Of a stretch of DNA of 64,000 nt, positions 12,139 to 23,990 are shown in pieces. The first letter of the stretch is position 1. Each line of letters begins with the position of its first letter. A program made the position numbers and the translations under genes. The DNA is from Ischnura elegans (Eukaryota; Arthropoda; Insecta; Odonata; Coenagrionidae), in NCBI RefSeq assembly GCF_921293095.1, contig NC_060248.1:135420972-135484971 (forward strand), in the 5' to 3' direction. A model generated the notes under the pieces. The model had not been told where the DNA came from. It searched no databases and worked only from the letters and a program-made list of their open reading frames with translations.

Positions 12139-12604
12139 TCACGAGCAGGGGTAGAAGGTGGGGGCTGGGATGCGGCTGCCCGGCTTGGAGTCCTTCCTGG
12201 GACTGGGGGCCGGGGCCCTCGCCTGGGGCCCGCCCTCTTTGGGCCCTCCCCCCTCCGCCAGCTTCCCCTCCACGATGGCCGCGTACCTCCGGATCAACTC
12301 CCGCATTTGCCTGAGCACCTTGGCGTCCTCCTCGCCCTCCGCCCGCGACTCCCTCAGCATCTGCTCCAGCAACGGCGCCACCTCGGGCACCCGTGTTGGC
12401 GAGGGCTGCAGCGACGCCGGCAGCGAGCCCTTGTGGCGCCTGTGGTCCAAGTGAAGGCTCCTGCTCGGCATCGGCTGCTGCTGCTGCTGGCCAGAATTCC
12501 AGGCTCGCCTTCTGGGCGGCGCGGACTGCGAGCCGCAAGCCAGGGACGCCGGCAGACTCCTCCTTGGAGAGGGCGTCGGCGGCGACGAGGATCCCGCGCC
12601 GGGT
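12139..12604 (-). CDS. pigs: GAS2-like protein, terminal exon with stop codon and SxIP motif
   Basis: The last coding exon: acceptor GTCTGCCCACAG, phase 2 entry, TGA stop at 12141-12139. It encodes about 155 residues: a Ser/Pro-rich start, a five-glutamine run, then a likely helix or coiled coil (VAPLLEQMLRESRAEGEED and following, up to RRYAAIVEGKLAEG), then a Pro/Gly-rich end. Eleven residues from the C-terminus is SRIP, a match to the SxIP motif that binds the EB1 plus-end-tracking protein, in the usual basic, Ser/Pro-rich setting. This fits GAS2L biology, where EB1 binding localises the protein to microtubule plus ends. The opposite-strand ORFs are shadows. Confidence 0.78.
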
Positions 12605-12869
12605 CTGTGGGCAGACCGTAAATACACATACTCAAGGAATACATTCGAAAAATTCTAATTGAACTACAATGCCCGTAAACACGAAAAACTCGTCAATGTT
12701 AATCATAATTATTTATTGCGTTAATTTGCGGGAAGAGCACATCCCATTGCAGTGAACAACCGAAGCCTCTCAAACTGAAAACCCATCTGTGGTTATTTAC
12801 GGGAATTATTTAAACTCACGGCTAGAGACGGACCCACACACACACATACGACCCCACTGAGATATGTGA

Positions 12870-13534
12870 GTTATCACCAGGGTTGGCAAGTGAAACGAAA
12901 AGAAAATGATTCGTTTCGAGCGAAACGAAAATACGAGGCACTTTCGCTCCTGCACGAGATTAAAATCACCAAAAAGTTCAGTTTCGACCTGGGACGAAAC
13001 GTTACTCCCGGGAACGAAACTAAATTATTTGAAACTTCAATGCTCATAGTTAAGAGTTTCAATCTCAAAATTTGAGTGGAGGAGAATGAGATAGAATAGT
13101 TTCGACTCATTACGTTTGACATGCGAGTAGAGAGGTTAAAATAATTGAACTTACAAATCGAATGAGCAGTTTTCGTTCACAGTTCTCCTGTTAATGGTAA
13201 AAATATGAGTGCACCATGCATTTAATGGCGGTAGGCCGAACCTCTACTTCATTCAACCACACTTCGTACTCGGTGTGTGGGTCGAAACTAAACTGTTCGA
13301 AGGTGAATCACGTGGTCCCTCCCTCCGGTGCGAAACATTATCTGCGTTTCGTTTCGTCCCATAGTTTCACTTTCGTTTCGACCCGAAGTAGTTTTCACTC
13401 CGATTTCGTTTCGACCCTGAGTTCAGCTCCCTGAGTTTAATTATTTTTCGTTTCTACATTTAGATTCTGGGAACGAAACTATTGAAATCTCACTGGTTTT
13501 GACTTTCGTTTCACTTGCCATTCCTGGTTATCAC
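12870..13534. mobile_element. hAT MITE with exact 8-bp target duplication
   Basis: Element 12878-13526 (649 bp) flanked by identical GTTATCAC (12870-12877 and 13527-13534). The ends are imperfect inverted repeats: CAGGGTTGGCAAGTGAAACG on the left and CAGGAATGGCAAGTGAAACG read inward on the right. The 8-bp duplication and CAGGG-type TIR are diagnostic of hAT. The interior has no transposase but carries many GAAACGAAA/TTTCGTTTC units, some spaced by CGACC, which could be transposase-binding sub-terminal repeats. It lies in the last intron of the GAS2-like gene. Confidence 0.88.
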
Positions 13535-14713
13535 ACGTGAGGCAAAAATATTTCGCAGGGCTGATAACACCCAGAGTGCCTTGGATAAAACCTGGAGTTT
13601 TTGACAGGGCTGATGGGATCCTGTCATGACAACAGAAGCAGCCAACTCATTCATGCAGACATCCACTCACAATCTCAAATTGAAATTGCTGGAGAATATT
13701 TTTCAGGAGGAGAGCAGTGTAACTGGAGCAAGGCGAGCGCGTCGCTAAGGCCCACTGCAACGAGCTGAAGGGAAAGCATTGGTATAATTAGAGTTGAAAA
13801 TTCTATAATTTCTGTTGCACATAATAATGTAGCGGGATGATTACTACATGCATTTTACATCTATTTGCTACGTATTTAGTAAAATTCACGTCAGTCTTAC
13901 GCCTGATTTAAAAGATTTTAGCCGTGAGATGTAGTTACAGTGGACGCAAGAAAATAGATACCGTTAAATACATTTCTAAAGGACTTTCAGGAATTTCAAC
14001 TTCTTGTGCAAACGATGAAATACGGGAGCCTTAGAGTCGATTGAGAGATGGCGAGAGTATGCGCTTTAGCGAGTCTAAGAGGGAAGTTAAAAATGGAAGG
14101 GGTGTTCGAAAAAAGAATCACGCACCCTCATCGGTTGAATAATACGAGAAGAGAAAAAGTGCGACACAATTTGAGTTCGGGATCTCCATAAAACGTGGGC
14201 ATACTTTCCGATGGGGAAATGGGGAGAACTGCCGGTAGTCGGTAATTTGCCGAGAATGACAATGGATTTTCCATAATCCTATCAAATTGAAAGCCTGCCA
14301 TCCATTCAAAGTGATCGAAAATAATTGGAAAGTAGGAGTGTGGCAGGTTGTGTACTATTATTCGCCTGTTGAACTCTCCGAAAAAATGTGGTAAGAAAAT
14401 TCAAATTTGGCGGGTTTTAGGGGGGCCGTTTATGGGAATGGAGAAGTAAGTGGTGCATCTCATGAATTACTCATCTATCCAGAGTTCAAGTAATTTATAA
14501 CTTTCGAGATACGTTAAATCGTTTTGGAGCTAGAGCCATCCAAATGAGTGAAAGAACCTGAAATATCCAAGAATCCCATGCCACATTGAATTTTTTTGGG
14601 GGAGGAGGTGAAAGGATGGTGTTTTCGGCATTTCCCTCCGAATCGATTTCACGTTCTCCGCGAAGATTTCCTTCTGGTGAGGGCAGCCCATCATCACATC
14701 GTCACCGTCTTAC
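13535..14713. other. intron sequence, nothing recognised
   Basis: The part of the last GAS2-like intron right of the hAT MITE. No ORF or repeat recognised. Confidence 0.45.
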
Positions 14714-15134
14714 CTGCGGAAGGTGTCCGGCGTGAGCGCGGGCCGCGCGGATCGGGCCCTCCCGCCGGCCCACGTGTTCTTCCCGCCGTCATCGGGCCTC
14801 TCTGCCGATCGGAGGCGCACGCTGCGGTTGGCCATGACGTGCCGCTCTGCGGCGGCCAGGCCCGCGTCGCCCCCCGCGCTTCTGCTCCTCGTCATCCGCG
14901 ATACGGTGGAGGAGGGGGAGCGGGGCGCGGCGGGTGCGGCGGCGGGTGCCTGGCGCCGCCGCGGGGAGCCGCCCTCCGCGACCACGACCCGCTTCTCGGG
15001 TGCGGGCGAGCGCTTGGGTGCGGGGCGCGGCGGTGCTGCCACCGCACGCTGGGCCACACTCGACTCTTCGGCGGAGAGGGTGGAGCTGCAGTCCGACGAC
15101 GCCGAGGCGGTGGCCAGGCGAGAATCGGGGCGGC
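14714..15134 (-). CDS. pigs: GAS2-like protein, basic Ala/Pro/Ser-rich exon
   Basis: A 421-bp exon between the acceptor TTCTCTTTCGCAG and the donor GTAAGA, entering in phase 1 and leaving in phase 2. It encodes about 140 residues with a SASSDCSSTLSAEESS segment, Pro/Ala/Arg-rich stretches (PPRPAPKRSPAPEKR) and a more ordered C-terminal part ending TPDTFRR. No globular domain is recognised; it is a disordered linker in the tail. It lies 21.5 kb from the preceding exon, and that intron holds the full-length copia element. Plus-strand ORFs of up to 203 codons over the exon arise from its high GC content. Confidence 0.75.
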
Positions 15135-15650
15135 CTGCGAAAGAGAAGCAGGGTCAGTCAGCAACAGGGGACACTCCTCCTGCCCTCGCAAATACGCGCG
15201 GGTCTGAAAGCACTCAATTCGCTTTGGAATATACTGGAAACAGAGGGAATATCATTTCATCAAAATCATCAGAAATTTATCCCAGCATTAGCAATATTTA
15301 TCCGATACAATGAATGATTTACGACTGTCGAAAAAACGGTAGCTCCGCTATGAACGCTATTCTCTCTGATCAAGTTCTTGTTAGATTAAAAAAGAAACGT
15401 TGTTATATTCCGCTTCATGTATTGACTTATGGAGGGGGGATTCTCCGGTACTGCTGCCACCATCTATTGGCCTAATTTCACAGTAAATATTCAGTGCCCA
15501 TGCATTGGTGGAGTGCAAAAAAAAAAGAAACCGACGATGGAGTAATATGTGATTTGGAGAATAAAAAGCTGCGAAAATAACAGGAGGATTGTGGCGGCCC
15601 ACATTCAAGATTAGCCTGGGAAGACTGCTATGAGAGATGGAGCAGTGGAG

Positions 15651-15820
15651 GGGCGCAGCTAGGAATTAAGGCTGGGGGTGGGGGGGGGCTTAGGTGCAAC
15701 TAATACCGGGGTGTGTGGGGGTATGGAATACCCACCAGGATAAGCGGTAAGTGCCAAATATTAATAAATTGTGGAATTTTAAGATAAATGGTTCAAAATG
15801 TTGAGTTTAACGGCTTTCTA
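15651..15820 (+). repeat. GGGCGCAGCTAGG repeat family, copy 1
   Basis: Starts GGGCGCAGCTAGGAATTAAG, passes a G-rich run, a GGTATGGAATACCC-like stretch and AGATAAATGGTTCAAAAT. The same blocks in the same order occur at 31512-31673. Probably a hAT-derived non-autonomous repeat, but no target duplication was found. Confidence 0.5.
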
Positions 15821-16532
15821 AGGGATATTTCATTAATCCTTAAACTATTCTGTTAGTAATATCTATCCAATTAACTAAAATGGATTAAACATAAAAATTT
15901 CTCTGAAGCAGTGTATTAGTTGACGAAAAGAATACGAGCAGGAGAATGCATTCACGCGGACTGAAGACTGGCCGACTTTGGAGACATCGAATTACATACT
16001 TACTCTACGAAAGTTTTCTTAGCCCATTCCCAAGAGCTGTCGACAAAGCACGCCATTGAGTCAGGGAAATCCTCGAGCACTTTAGCAAATACAAGTGGCC
16101 GAAATCACGCTTGTAAACAACCAGGTGCGCGTAAGATGACGGGCGCTTTGGAAACAAACGCAGCTTTTTAGACGGTGAAATGTGAGTGGCGAGGGGAGGG
16201 AGCGATTGTGACCAAGTCAAGGGTCTGGAAGGGAACACTAAAAATAAAACTCTCTCTTTGCGTGACACGATCATCGACCACATGAGTGAGTTCGCACGCT
16301 TTCTCGAGGCTTTCACGCATTTATTGTAAGACAATCAGCAAAAAATTCTTCGCTCACGTTAGTTCTGACTTTGGTCGATGTATCCTTTTATGTTGGCCTT
16401 TGCCACTTCAATCGAGGAAATCTATACAACTTCTTCTAGTACGAATAAAAAATAAAAAGGTACTCAGACTCGTATTCAATAAGCGTAATCCAAGGAGGAA
16501 TTTAAGCACGGTAAAGTACAGGAACATACTGA

Positions 16533-16876
16533 GGTGGAGTCAGGGGCGGATTCAGCTTTAAATTTGAGGGGGGCGGTTATGATCTGCGTCCGGGGAGTAT
16601 GGAATACCCCCCTCTGGAGAGAGGGACCTTTTCCCGGGGGCTAAATGTAAAAAAAATTATTTTTTACATATTTACGGAGCCAAAGATATCGTTTATATTC
16701 TAAAAACAGATGAAATTGAACAATTTTAGACATGTTATGATATTAAAACTATTACATTAATAAAAATTCTAAATGTTTGAAATATAATTTCAGATAAAAT
16801 TTGGGGGTTAGAAATAAAATTTGGGGGTGGGGGTCACGATCCTTGTGTCCCCCCTTGATCCGCCACTAAGTGGAGT
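16533..16876. mobile_element. hAT-like MITE, 328 bp
   Basis: Element 16541-16868. Ends read inward as CAGGGGCGGATTCAG and TAGTGGCGGATCAAG (12 of 15 match). The flanks share GTGGAGT (16534-16540 and 16870-16876), giving 7 of 8 bases of an hAT-type duplication. Interior: G-rich sub-termini and an AT-rich core; no coding. Confidence 0.7.
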
Positions 16877-19800
16877 TCCCAGAGAGTATATCTATTTTAC
16901 AATCCAATATTGAATGGACAGCAAGATAATGGGTGAGGGGGTCTAGGGACGACGCATCAGATGTGGGTATTTATTGAGGAGTAATACATATATTAAGTAA
17001 GGTTCACATAAAGGAAGATATTAGATAAGTGCCAACTCTTCCCTTTGCCGGTCTGCTCGCGTTGCAATAGGGAACTTGCATACATTTCAGATATAATCAA
17101 GAGCCCCAAAATTATATAAATACATATGTTTGCATACTACGGTGAAAGTTTTTTATTATTTTATGACGTGGTTTGCGATATTTAATTCATCAAAGTTCCG
17201 GGAATTTTCAAACACAAGTGAGAATCGAAAACGCCCGATGATTGGCTGGTAGAAAAGTGACGTTATTATTCAGTACGAGGACGCACGGCGGCACGGACAT
17301 GGTAGAGGTTGTATGCTTGAATACAAGCGACGGCGTGCTTACGATCCATTTATTGAAGTGCAGACGTATCGGAGTTATTTATTGTGACTACAGGACTATT
17401 ATTTTATCTATTTTTCTTTCATTGATAGATTGCGTGAAGATGAAGGAATGTGGTTATTCTTAGACTGATCCTAGCAAGCTTCCTGTAACTGATTCCATCA
17501 TGATAACAGTGTATTTTAGTGAAACTGTAGCCTTCGTCGGCGCCGAAAGTCGATGCCGGAAATGGAAAGGTAGCTGATGTGCATCTAAAATGTTTTGTAG
17601 TTCATAACAAAGTGAGACTTGCGTGTAATATTGGCGAAAGCGTATACTCATGTGAAATGTGTATTCTTTTGGAAGTCCGGTAGAGAGTCTTATGGTGAAC
17701 TTATATTTTCTACCTCGAGGCTGTCGATGATACTTTCAACTTAAAAATACCTTGCCTGGAAGGCGACAGGAAGCTCTATAAGACTGAAATCTGATGAAGC
17801 TAGACTATTAATTGTTTCAATTAAGTAGCGATAATATGCACGAATTTCCAACACAATCTACCATCTTGTGACTCAAAAACCCCGAAGCCGCTTCCTATTC
17901 TGCAGAAAGAATCGGTCAATCGCACTTCGATCAATATAATAAACACAACGTCTTCAGGTGTTAATAACTTACTTTTGTAATTAAGGCCTTCCTAAAGTAA
18001 CATTAAAATGTGAATATTTTCCAAACAGAGAATTTAATACATTTTGGGAGCTTTTCTCACGATATATCTGAAACCTACTCTAAAGGCGAGCTCATCGTCA
18101 TTGCGATCGGTTGTCACTTAAAAATTCCGAATCGGAAATCCTAGAGGGATGACCGTCGACGATGACCGTGATCACCTGCACTCTCACTATCACTGGAACC
18201 CGTGGTGAAAATATCATCCCAATCCAATTTCTATTTGGTTTTAACTGGGGAAAGAGCAACATATGAGAGAACTGCACAATGCACATTCTTTGGGCAACTT
18301 TGGATTTGACTTTCCCTCAAACACCCCATTTCCCCTGTGGTGCACATCAGTCGTACTTTATACGACGGCCTGACAACCTTTATTTGGATCCTTGCGGTTT
18401 ATCCTGACAATCAACTAAATGGAAATTGCTGATCCACAAATGTCTTCTTATCTTCACAGTTTCCAAATCAAGGGCCGCGAAACATTCCTCTTGTGACTCA
18501 AATTTTTCTGAAAAGCAAGCAACGGCGTAGAATAAAATAAAAGAATGCTGCGATTCATTTTTTGTGACCACCTCTGGATTCCATTCTTTATCCATCTACA
18601 ACTTCCTTTATAATGCGTCTCCTATACATTCTCACTGCATGCAGCTGCTTATTTACCCGTCGCGGCCCCTTTGGCAACATAGCATTAAAGAGTTGATTAA
18701 TATTCACAAATATCAATATTTTATAGATTATGGGTCATAGAAAAATTACACATAAATTGAAAGTGTTTCTGTCAGTTTTATTTCACCTTTCGGTGTAAAC
18801 TATGGGACAATATAATTTTTAATATTTTCATTATTTTATAACAAAATATGTATAAGTTCTAAAAATACCCAAAAGCCATTTTATTAATCCGCACCTATGA
18901 GTGTATATTACTGTGGAAGATGAATGTTGTAGACGTAGTAGTTTTCCCTAAGTTGAGTTGCAAAGTTCATGAAGTTGACAAAACGGCTAATTTTTCGGTG
19001 CGCGGAGTCATTTATTGCACTGGCCGTGTCTAAATTTTTGAATTTTTTGTAATAAAATAAATCAGAATTTAGGATAAAATTTCCTTTAAAATGACGCATA
19101 TTTCATTATTATAGCATGCAGTGAAGCCAGGATATAAATTTACAAAGTACAGCGCCACATCATTTTGACACCGACAGTAGAAGAAAACGCTGTCTTCTTG
19201 GCTGGCACTCGAATGCATGAGTATCAACGTTGCTCTTTATTTTCATATTTCCTCCCTTGATTTTAAACATCATGGAATTTTCTATGCCCCTCCGTAACTG
19301 AAATTGAACAAGTGCCATAAATAATTCGAGTCCATCGTACCCATCGAGAAACAAGTATCTCGATTTTTGTTGAGAAGTTGAGTTTTTATTCTACGGCGGC
19401 CGAATTATAGAAAAATCTCAGTTTCAAGTTATTCAGTCGATGAAATATGGAAATATTATTTATATTAAAGTTATCTTCGCTGACATAGCACACGGGTTAT
19501 TCATTCCGTTTATTATACTCTTATTTTTCCGTAACGCTCATCCCGACAGACGGGAGGCATGCATCGAGGCTTTTCTTCTAATTTTCTCCGTGGGAATGCA
19601 GACGAAATTTTTTTCTGGGGTGTTATTGCACAGAGGAGCAATGCACCACTGGTAATTTTTCCTTATTTCAGCCATGTTCTTCTTTAAACGCAACGTGGCT
19701 CTTCCAAACCTGCAGCTGCTGGGCTTGGATCTTGGACTCCTACTGAATTATGACGTCACGGCGTAATATTAGTGGGGGCCGTATTTTTTAGCCCGCGAAA

Positions 19801-19906
19801 CTCGGGAGACTTTTGGGAGTCATTTTCTAGTGTATAAACTGAATTTTAAGCGGAAAAAAGTATATTTCGGTACTAAGTGTTTACTGTAGTATATCAGCAT
19901 ACTGTT
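16877..19906. other. intron sequence, nothing recognised
   Basis: AT-rich intronic DNA of the GAS2-like gene. Only short unsupported ORFs; no repeat ends recognised. Confidence 0.4.
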
Positions 19907-20780
19907 GGAATATTTCTCGGGTTTCCCACCGGGTGTCGTATCGGGTTTTACTTCCCAACGTTTCCATGACTAAGTCCGTCATCGTCATCAGGGGTTAATG
20001 TTGAGCCAAGTTTTTTCTCCGGTATTTATACTCATGAGGGCCGCTCAAGTGGGCCCTGATTGGTCCTTTCTGAATTGGGGTGATTTATAGTGATTGATCA
20101 CTGACTTCCACGTATTACTTAACTGGAAGCCTTTGTCTCTGTTTAGGTTCTTTTGGTGTATGTTGATTTGTATGGCTTCTTTGACAATTCGATCCCAGTA
20201 GTTGTCTGTGCGGCATAGCACTTTGGTACTTTTAAAATCTACTCGGTGACCGAGGTCCAGGCAATGCTCTGCCACCGCTGATTTCAGTGGGTGGAACAAG
20301 CGTATGCATCGTTCGTGTTCCGTCAGCCTTTTTTCTATGGTGCGGCCTGTTTCCCCAATGTAAACGTGGCCACATTCACATGGGATGCTGTATACTCCCG
20401 ACGTCTTGAGGCCCAGGTCATCTTTCGGTGTTCCGATGCAGGTCTTTATCTTGCTGGACGGTTTGTGTATCGCTTCTATGTTATGTCTCTTGAGTATTCG
20501 GGATATTTTGTTGCTGACACTGGAGATGTAGGGGAGACAGGCTCAGGATACCGGTTTCTCCAAATCTCTCTCTTTCTGCAAATCTGGGTACGATCTTCTC
20601 GTCCCTGCATCTCAAAAGAAATGCGAGGTGGCTAAGATGGTTGGCTCTATCCTTCCGTAGTTGCTCGACTCGACGAATACTGCGGTGCATCTCCTCCCCG
20701 TAGAGGCGTACGATGTAGAATCTGAGTTTTCCCGGCGTATGCTCTGCAGGAATATTTCTCGGGTTTCCCACCGGGTGTCG
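19907..20780 (-). mobile_element. Penelope-like retroelement, 3' part with GIY-YIG endonuclease and partial terminal repeats
   Basis: Minus strand. From about 20740 to 20045 the frame reads an RT-EN linker (ACLPYISSVSNKISRIL), then GVYSIPCECGHVYIGETGR, the signature of the GIY-YIG endonuclease of Penelope-like elements, then HPLKSAVAEHCLDLGH and KEAIQINIHQ. The frame closes in a TGA near 20045. No RT catalytic motifs remain, so the copy is 5'-truncated. A 32-bp block (GGAATATTTCTCGGGTTTCC and following) is repeated directly at 19907-19938 and 20749-20780, at the two edges of the fragment; this is the pLTR arrangement typical of these elements. A hammerhead-like core lies at 19940-19991. Confidence 0.82.
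19940..19991 (-). ncRNA. hammerhead-ribozyme-like motif in Penelope-like terminal repeat
   Basis: On the minus strand CTGATGA (19991-19985) is followed by a stem II candidate (ATGAC paired with GTCAT, 7-base loop), then GAAA (19964-19961), then a stem III candidate (TTGGG opposite CCCGA). Penelope-like elements are known to carry minimal hammerheads in this position. The base expected to be U just before the cleavage site appears to be A here, so this copy may be inactive. Confidence 0.35.
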
Positions 20781-20828
20781 GGAAATATCCATGGTGCCGG
20801 GAGTCGGGAATAATCCAGGAAATTTATA

Positions 20829-21030
20829 TCCAGTGTAGGAGAGCGCGGTCGACTGCTTAGGGCATGGACTCTTGGGGGAAACCCAAGAGGTGGGGGCGTG
20901 AAGCCCTCAACGGAAAAAGGGCTTTTGGGCCCGTTGTAAAAGAGAGAGAATAAAGAGTTGTGTTTTGAACCTCGAAGTGAGCGAACGTTATTTGGAATAT
21001 CCTTCTCCAGCGAACCGGCGCTACATCCAG
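20829..21030 (+). mobile_element. solo LTR with 5-bp target duplication TCCAG
   Basis: A 192-bp segment, 20834-21025, begins TGTAG and ends CTACA and is flanked by identical TCCAG (20829-20833 and 21026-21030). It has an AATAAA at 20949-20954 in plus orientation, as in an LTR R region. There is no internal domain, so it is the product of LTR-LTR recombination. The superfamily (gypsy, BEL or copia) cannot be told from the LTR alone. Strand is inferred from the polyadenylation signal. Confidence 0.8.
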
Positions 21031-23990
21031 GAAAGCGATATTTAAAAAATGGAATTACATACTACATTTTGATCAAGAGTATTAAATCATCATCATAGTA
21101 TCAGAGTATCGTAGAGTTGCTATGTTTAATTGCTACAGTTAATTACGGAGGAACTAATAATAATAAATTCTACTTAAATTCATAATATAAATTAATTTAT
21201 TGCAGATATTTATATTTTTTGAAATAAAAACCATTTAAAAATAATTTTTAATGAAATTATGCTCTCTATCCAGACTTTTGTTGTTTTCAAAATCGTAAGT
21301 ATGAAAGCAAATCTATTGTTCCATAGGTCTTTATTGTAAAAGCAAGCAAGCCCTAATGAAATTAAAATAGTACTTTTTTACATTTATAGATGAGTGAGAT
21401 AAAGTTATTAATGTATGCAAAATACCTATGACTTTATAATTCTCAATATTCTCGTTACTAGAGAGCTTCAAAGTTCGCGAAAATTACTAAATTCTTTCGC
21501 GCCACAAGAACGACTCGTGACGTCAGAATGCGAGTAAGCAGATTCGCTCCATAGCAATAACAAACAGTAACAACGATAACAAACAGCTACGACGATACTG
21601 ATTCATAACTTGAAGGGTGAGTCAACAACAGATGTGAATAGTTCTAAAGATTTTACGGTGTATGTATTGCGCTATGGCTGACTCCAACTTCGTAAAGGCG
21701 CATTCTAAGAGCATTCTGAAGCTATATTACCTAATTCATGGTCGCTTATTTCTTTTCCGGCAATGAATATGTCTCGGCACTGAGTTGAGAAGCCTCGAAA
21801 TTGAAATTTAACATATGGTGATTCAGCACTTGGATAGGTTAAATTGAAAATAAATTTGAGCATTTGGACTGCTGGGGCTAAGGTGTCACTAGAAATTATA
21901 TGCAGTGAGAACTATAATCTTATATTGTGGAAATTGCTGTAGATGAGGTTGATGAGAAAAAGTTATAACCCTTTTTGTCACGACTGTTGCATCTTCCAAT
22001 AAGCATATATTCTTTAAACCAGCCAATTATTTAGTATAAATATTTCACACGACCGATCGTGAAATTAACGTGTTTTGGTATGAAAAAATAAATTGTACTG
22101 AGAAAAAATACATAGACATACATGGGTTTTTCTAAAAGTGTGACAAATAGACTGTTGGCACCACTTGAAAGTATTGTTTACTGACGCCACGCTCGGCAAA
22201 CATGGCGAGGCGACGGGTCGATCAGAGCGTAATACATTGACTATACTATTTTCAAAGTGGAAATTTACGAATAATACGCAGGTATTAGAAGAATTGCTTT
22301 TACTGTGATTTTCAGTGTGAAGGATTTTTTTTACCGCATAATCATCCATTTTCATTGGAATTCCCAATTGGAATAAGATTTTGAAAGGGTAACAAATTAA
22401 AAGCACAGTAAACCGCATAGCAGTGAAAATATCTCGAAGAGCCCTCATGGACTTTTTTTTATCTCTTTCATGGCATTATTATTTGAGAGAAGCTCACACA
22501 CTATGTCATTGGTGCATAAACAGCCACTCACAAGATCAGACCTTAAAATGGGGTATTTGAGGGCAAATTAGCTTCGAAAAAATACCAAATTCACGAGAGA
22601 TCAAGCGATGAGGCTAATTACTCTTTTTTGAGTTCCACAAGTGTCAAAGAGTGTTCTGTTAGATCGAGAAGTGTGAATTTTCATTACCGTTACTCTCATA
22701 CGATGACTCGCAAAAAAACATGGACGGAGCCCGAATGGGTTCCCGAAGGTAGCCCCGCCATCCAGGCGAGGGACAAGCGCTCACTTAAAAGCCCACAAGT
22801 GACGGAAGACGCCCGATTGATTCAGTGGGGAGAACAGAAGAGGTCCCGCTAAATTCGCGATTATGAATCATAACATATTTTCAAATATTCTCCGAAGTTG
22901 TCCCTATTTATTTATTTAAGCATAATAATTCCACTTTTACTTGATGATTTAATAAGAGAAGCCAAAAGCTTAAACATTATTCTCGATTATTCTAAGAAAA
23001 AATTGTGAAAGATTGTGTATAATTTTAAAGAAGAACGATGTACTTCATGCTTGATGGCGATATTTGGTGGAACTTTGTGACAGGAAACATAATAAAAAAA
23101 TGCACCGAGTTTTATGATCCACAAAAGTTAAATAGACCGATAAATTAAAGAAAATATTACTACGAGTTACACTTTTACGTAACCGCGGGGCACTGCAAGA
23201 GGTAAACCGAAAGAGTTCTTTCTTTGACTGCATTCCACATAGTGATACGGAGAATGGACTTACATCGTACACTTAACGTAGGGAAAGGGACTCTTTTGTA
23301 GACAAACAAACTCACTTTCAAGGCAAGAGCCTTCCATGTTCCATGTCCTCTTCTTCCCAGCCTCTAATACCTATTTAAAGGCATAGGTAATTAATTTTAT
23401 GGCACTGCGGTTATCCCGATTGGATCGTTTCCGATATTTTCGTATTCATATTCTCTTTTTTGAATGCTTTTTCAAATATAGTTGTGCTTCTGGTGCGATG
23501 TCGAACGGTTCCTTTTAATGTGTCAGCTGCTCTTCTTGAAAGGCGAGGACTTCGATTTTATTTCTGTGTCGGCTAATTTCATGTACCCAACTTTAAAATC
23601 ATCGACTTTGGTGGAAGTATCCGTTATACTCCATATTGACTACATTGGAATTTGTTAAGGGATTTTCTCGTACTATTTTTCTGATGAACTTCTTTTCGAT
23701 CTTTTGATTGAAAAATAGTATGAACTTTACGAAATTTCGCATGGAACTACTAAGTTAACTATTTTCCTCAATTATATTTACTGATTCGAACTCCACCTCT
23801 TCCTGTTTATTTTAGTATAAACTTGTGTCTATCTTTAATTCCATTAAATTTAAGGCAACGGTATAAGTTTAGTAAAAACCTTAGATAGAAATGTCTCCCA
23901 TTGAAATTTCACGTTTGCATCCTGCATAATATCCTATTGAAATGTAGCAAACAAACATTTAATGCAAAAAATTTTATGCAGGGAAATATA
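21031..23990. other. intron sequence, nothing recognised
   Basis: AT-rich. Short overlapping repeats (ACAAACAG/ACGATAAC) at 21555-21600. A 26-base block at about 23306-23331 recurs at 25281-25306. No gene recognised; the ORF at 22628-22852 has no recognisable domain. Confidence 0.4.

Noticed and set aside
12072..12662. Several plus-strand and other-frame ORFs over the terminal exon
   Set aside because: Shadows of the GC-rich minus-strand exon; they do not join any splice-consistent model.
14596..15317. 203- and 196-codon plus-strand ORFs
   Set aside because: Same reason: the minus-strand exon has matching splice sites and phase, these do not.
19740..19830. GC-rich block with TGACGTCA as a cAMP-response promoter
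   Set aside because: TGACGTCA-like octamers also occur near 8724, 21514 and 38404 with no transcription start evidence.
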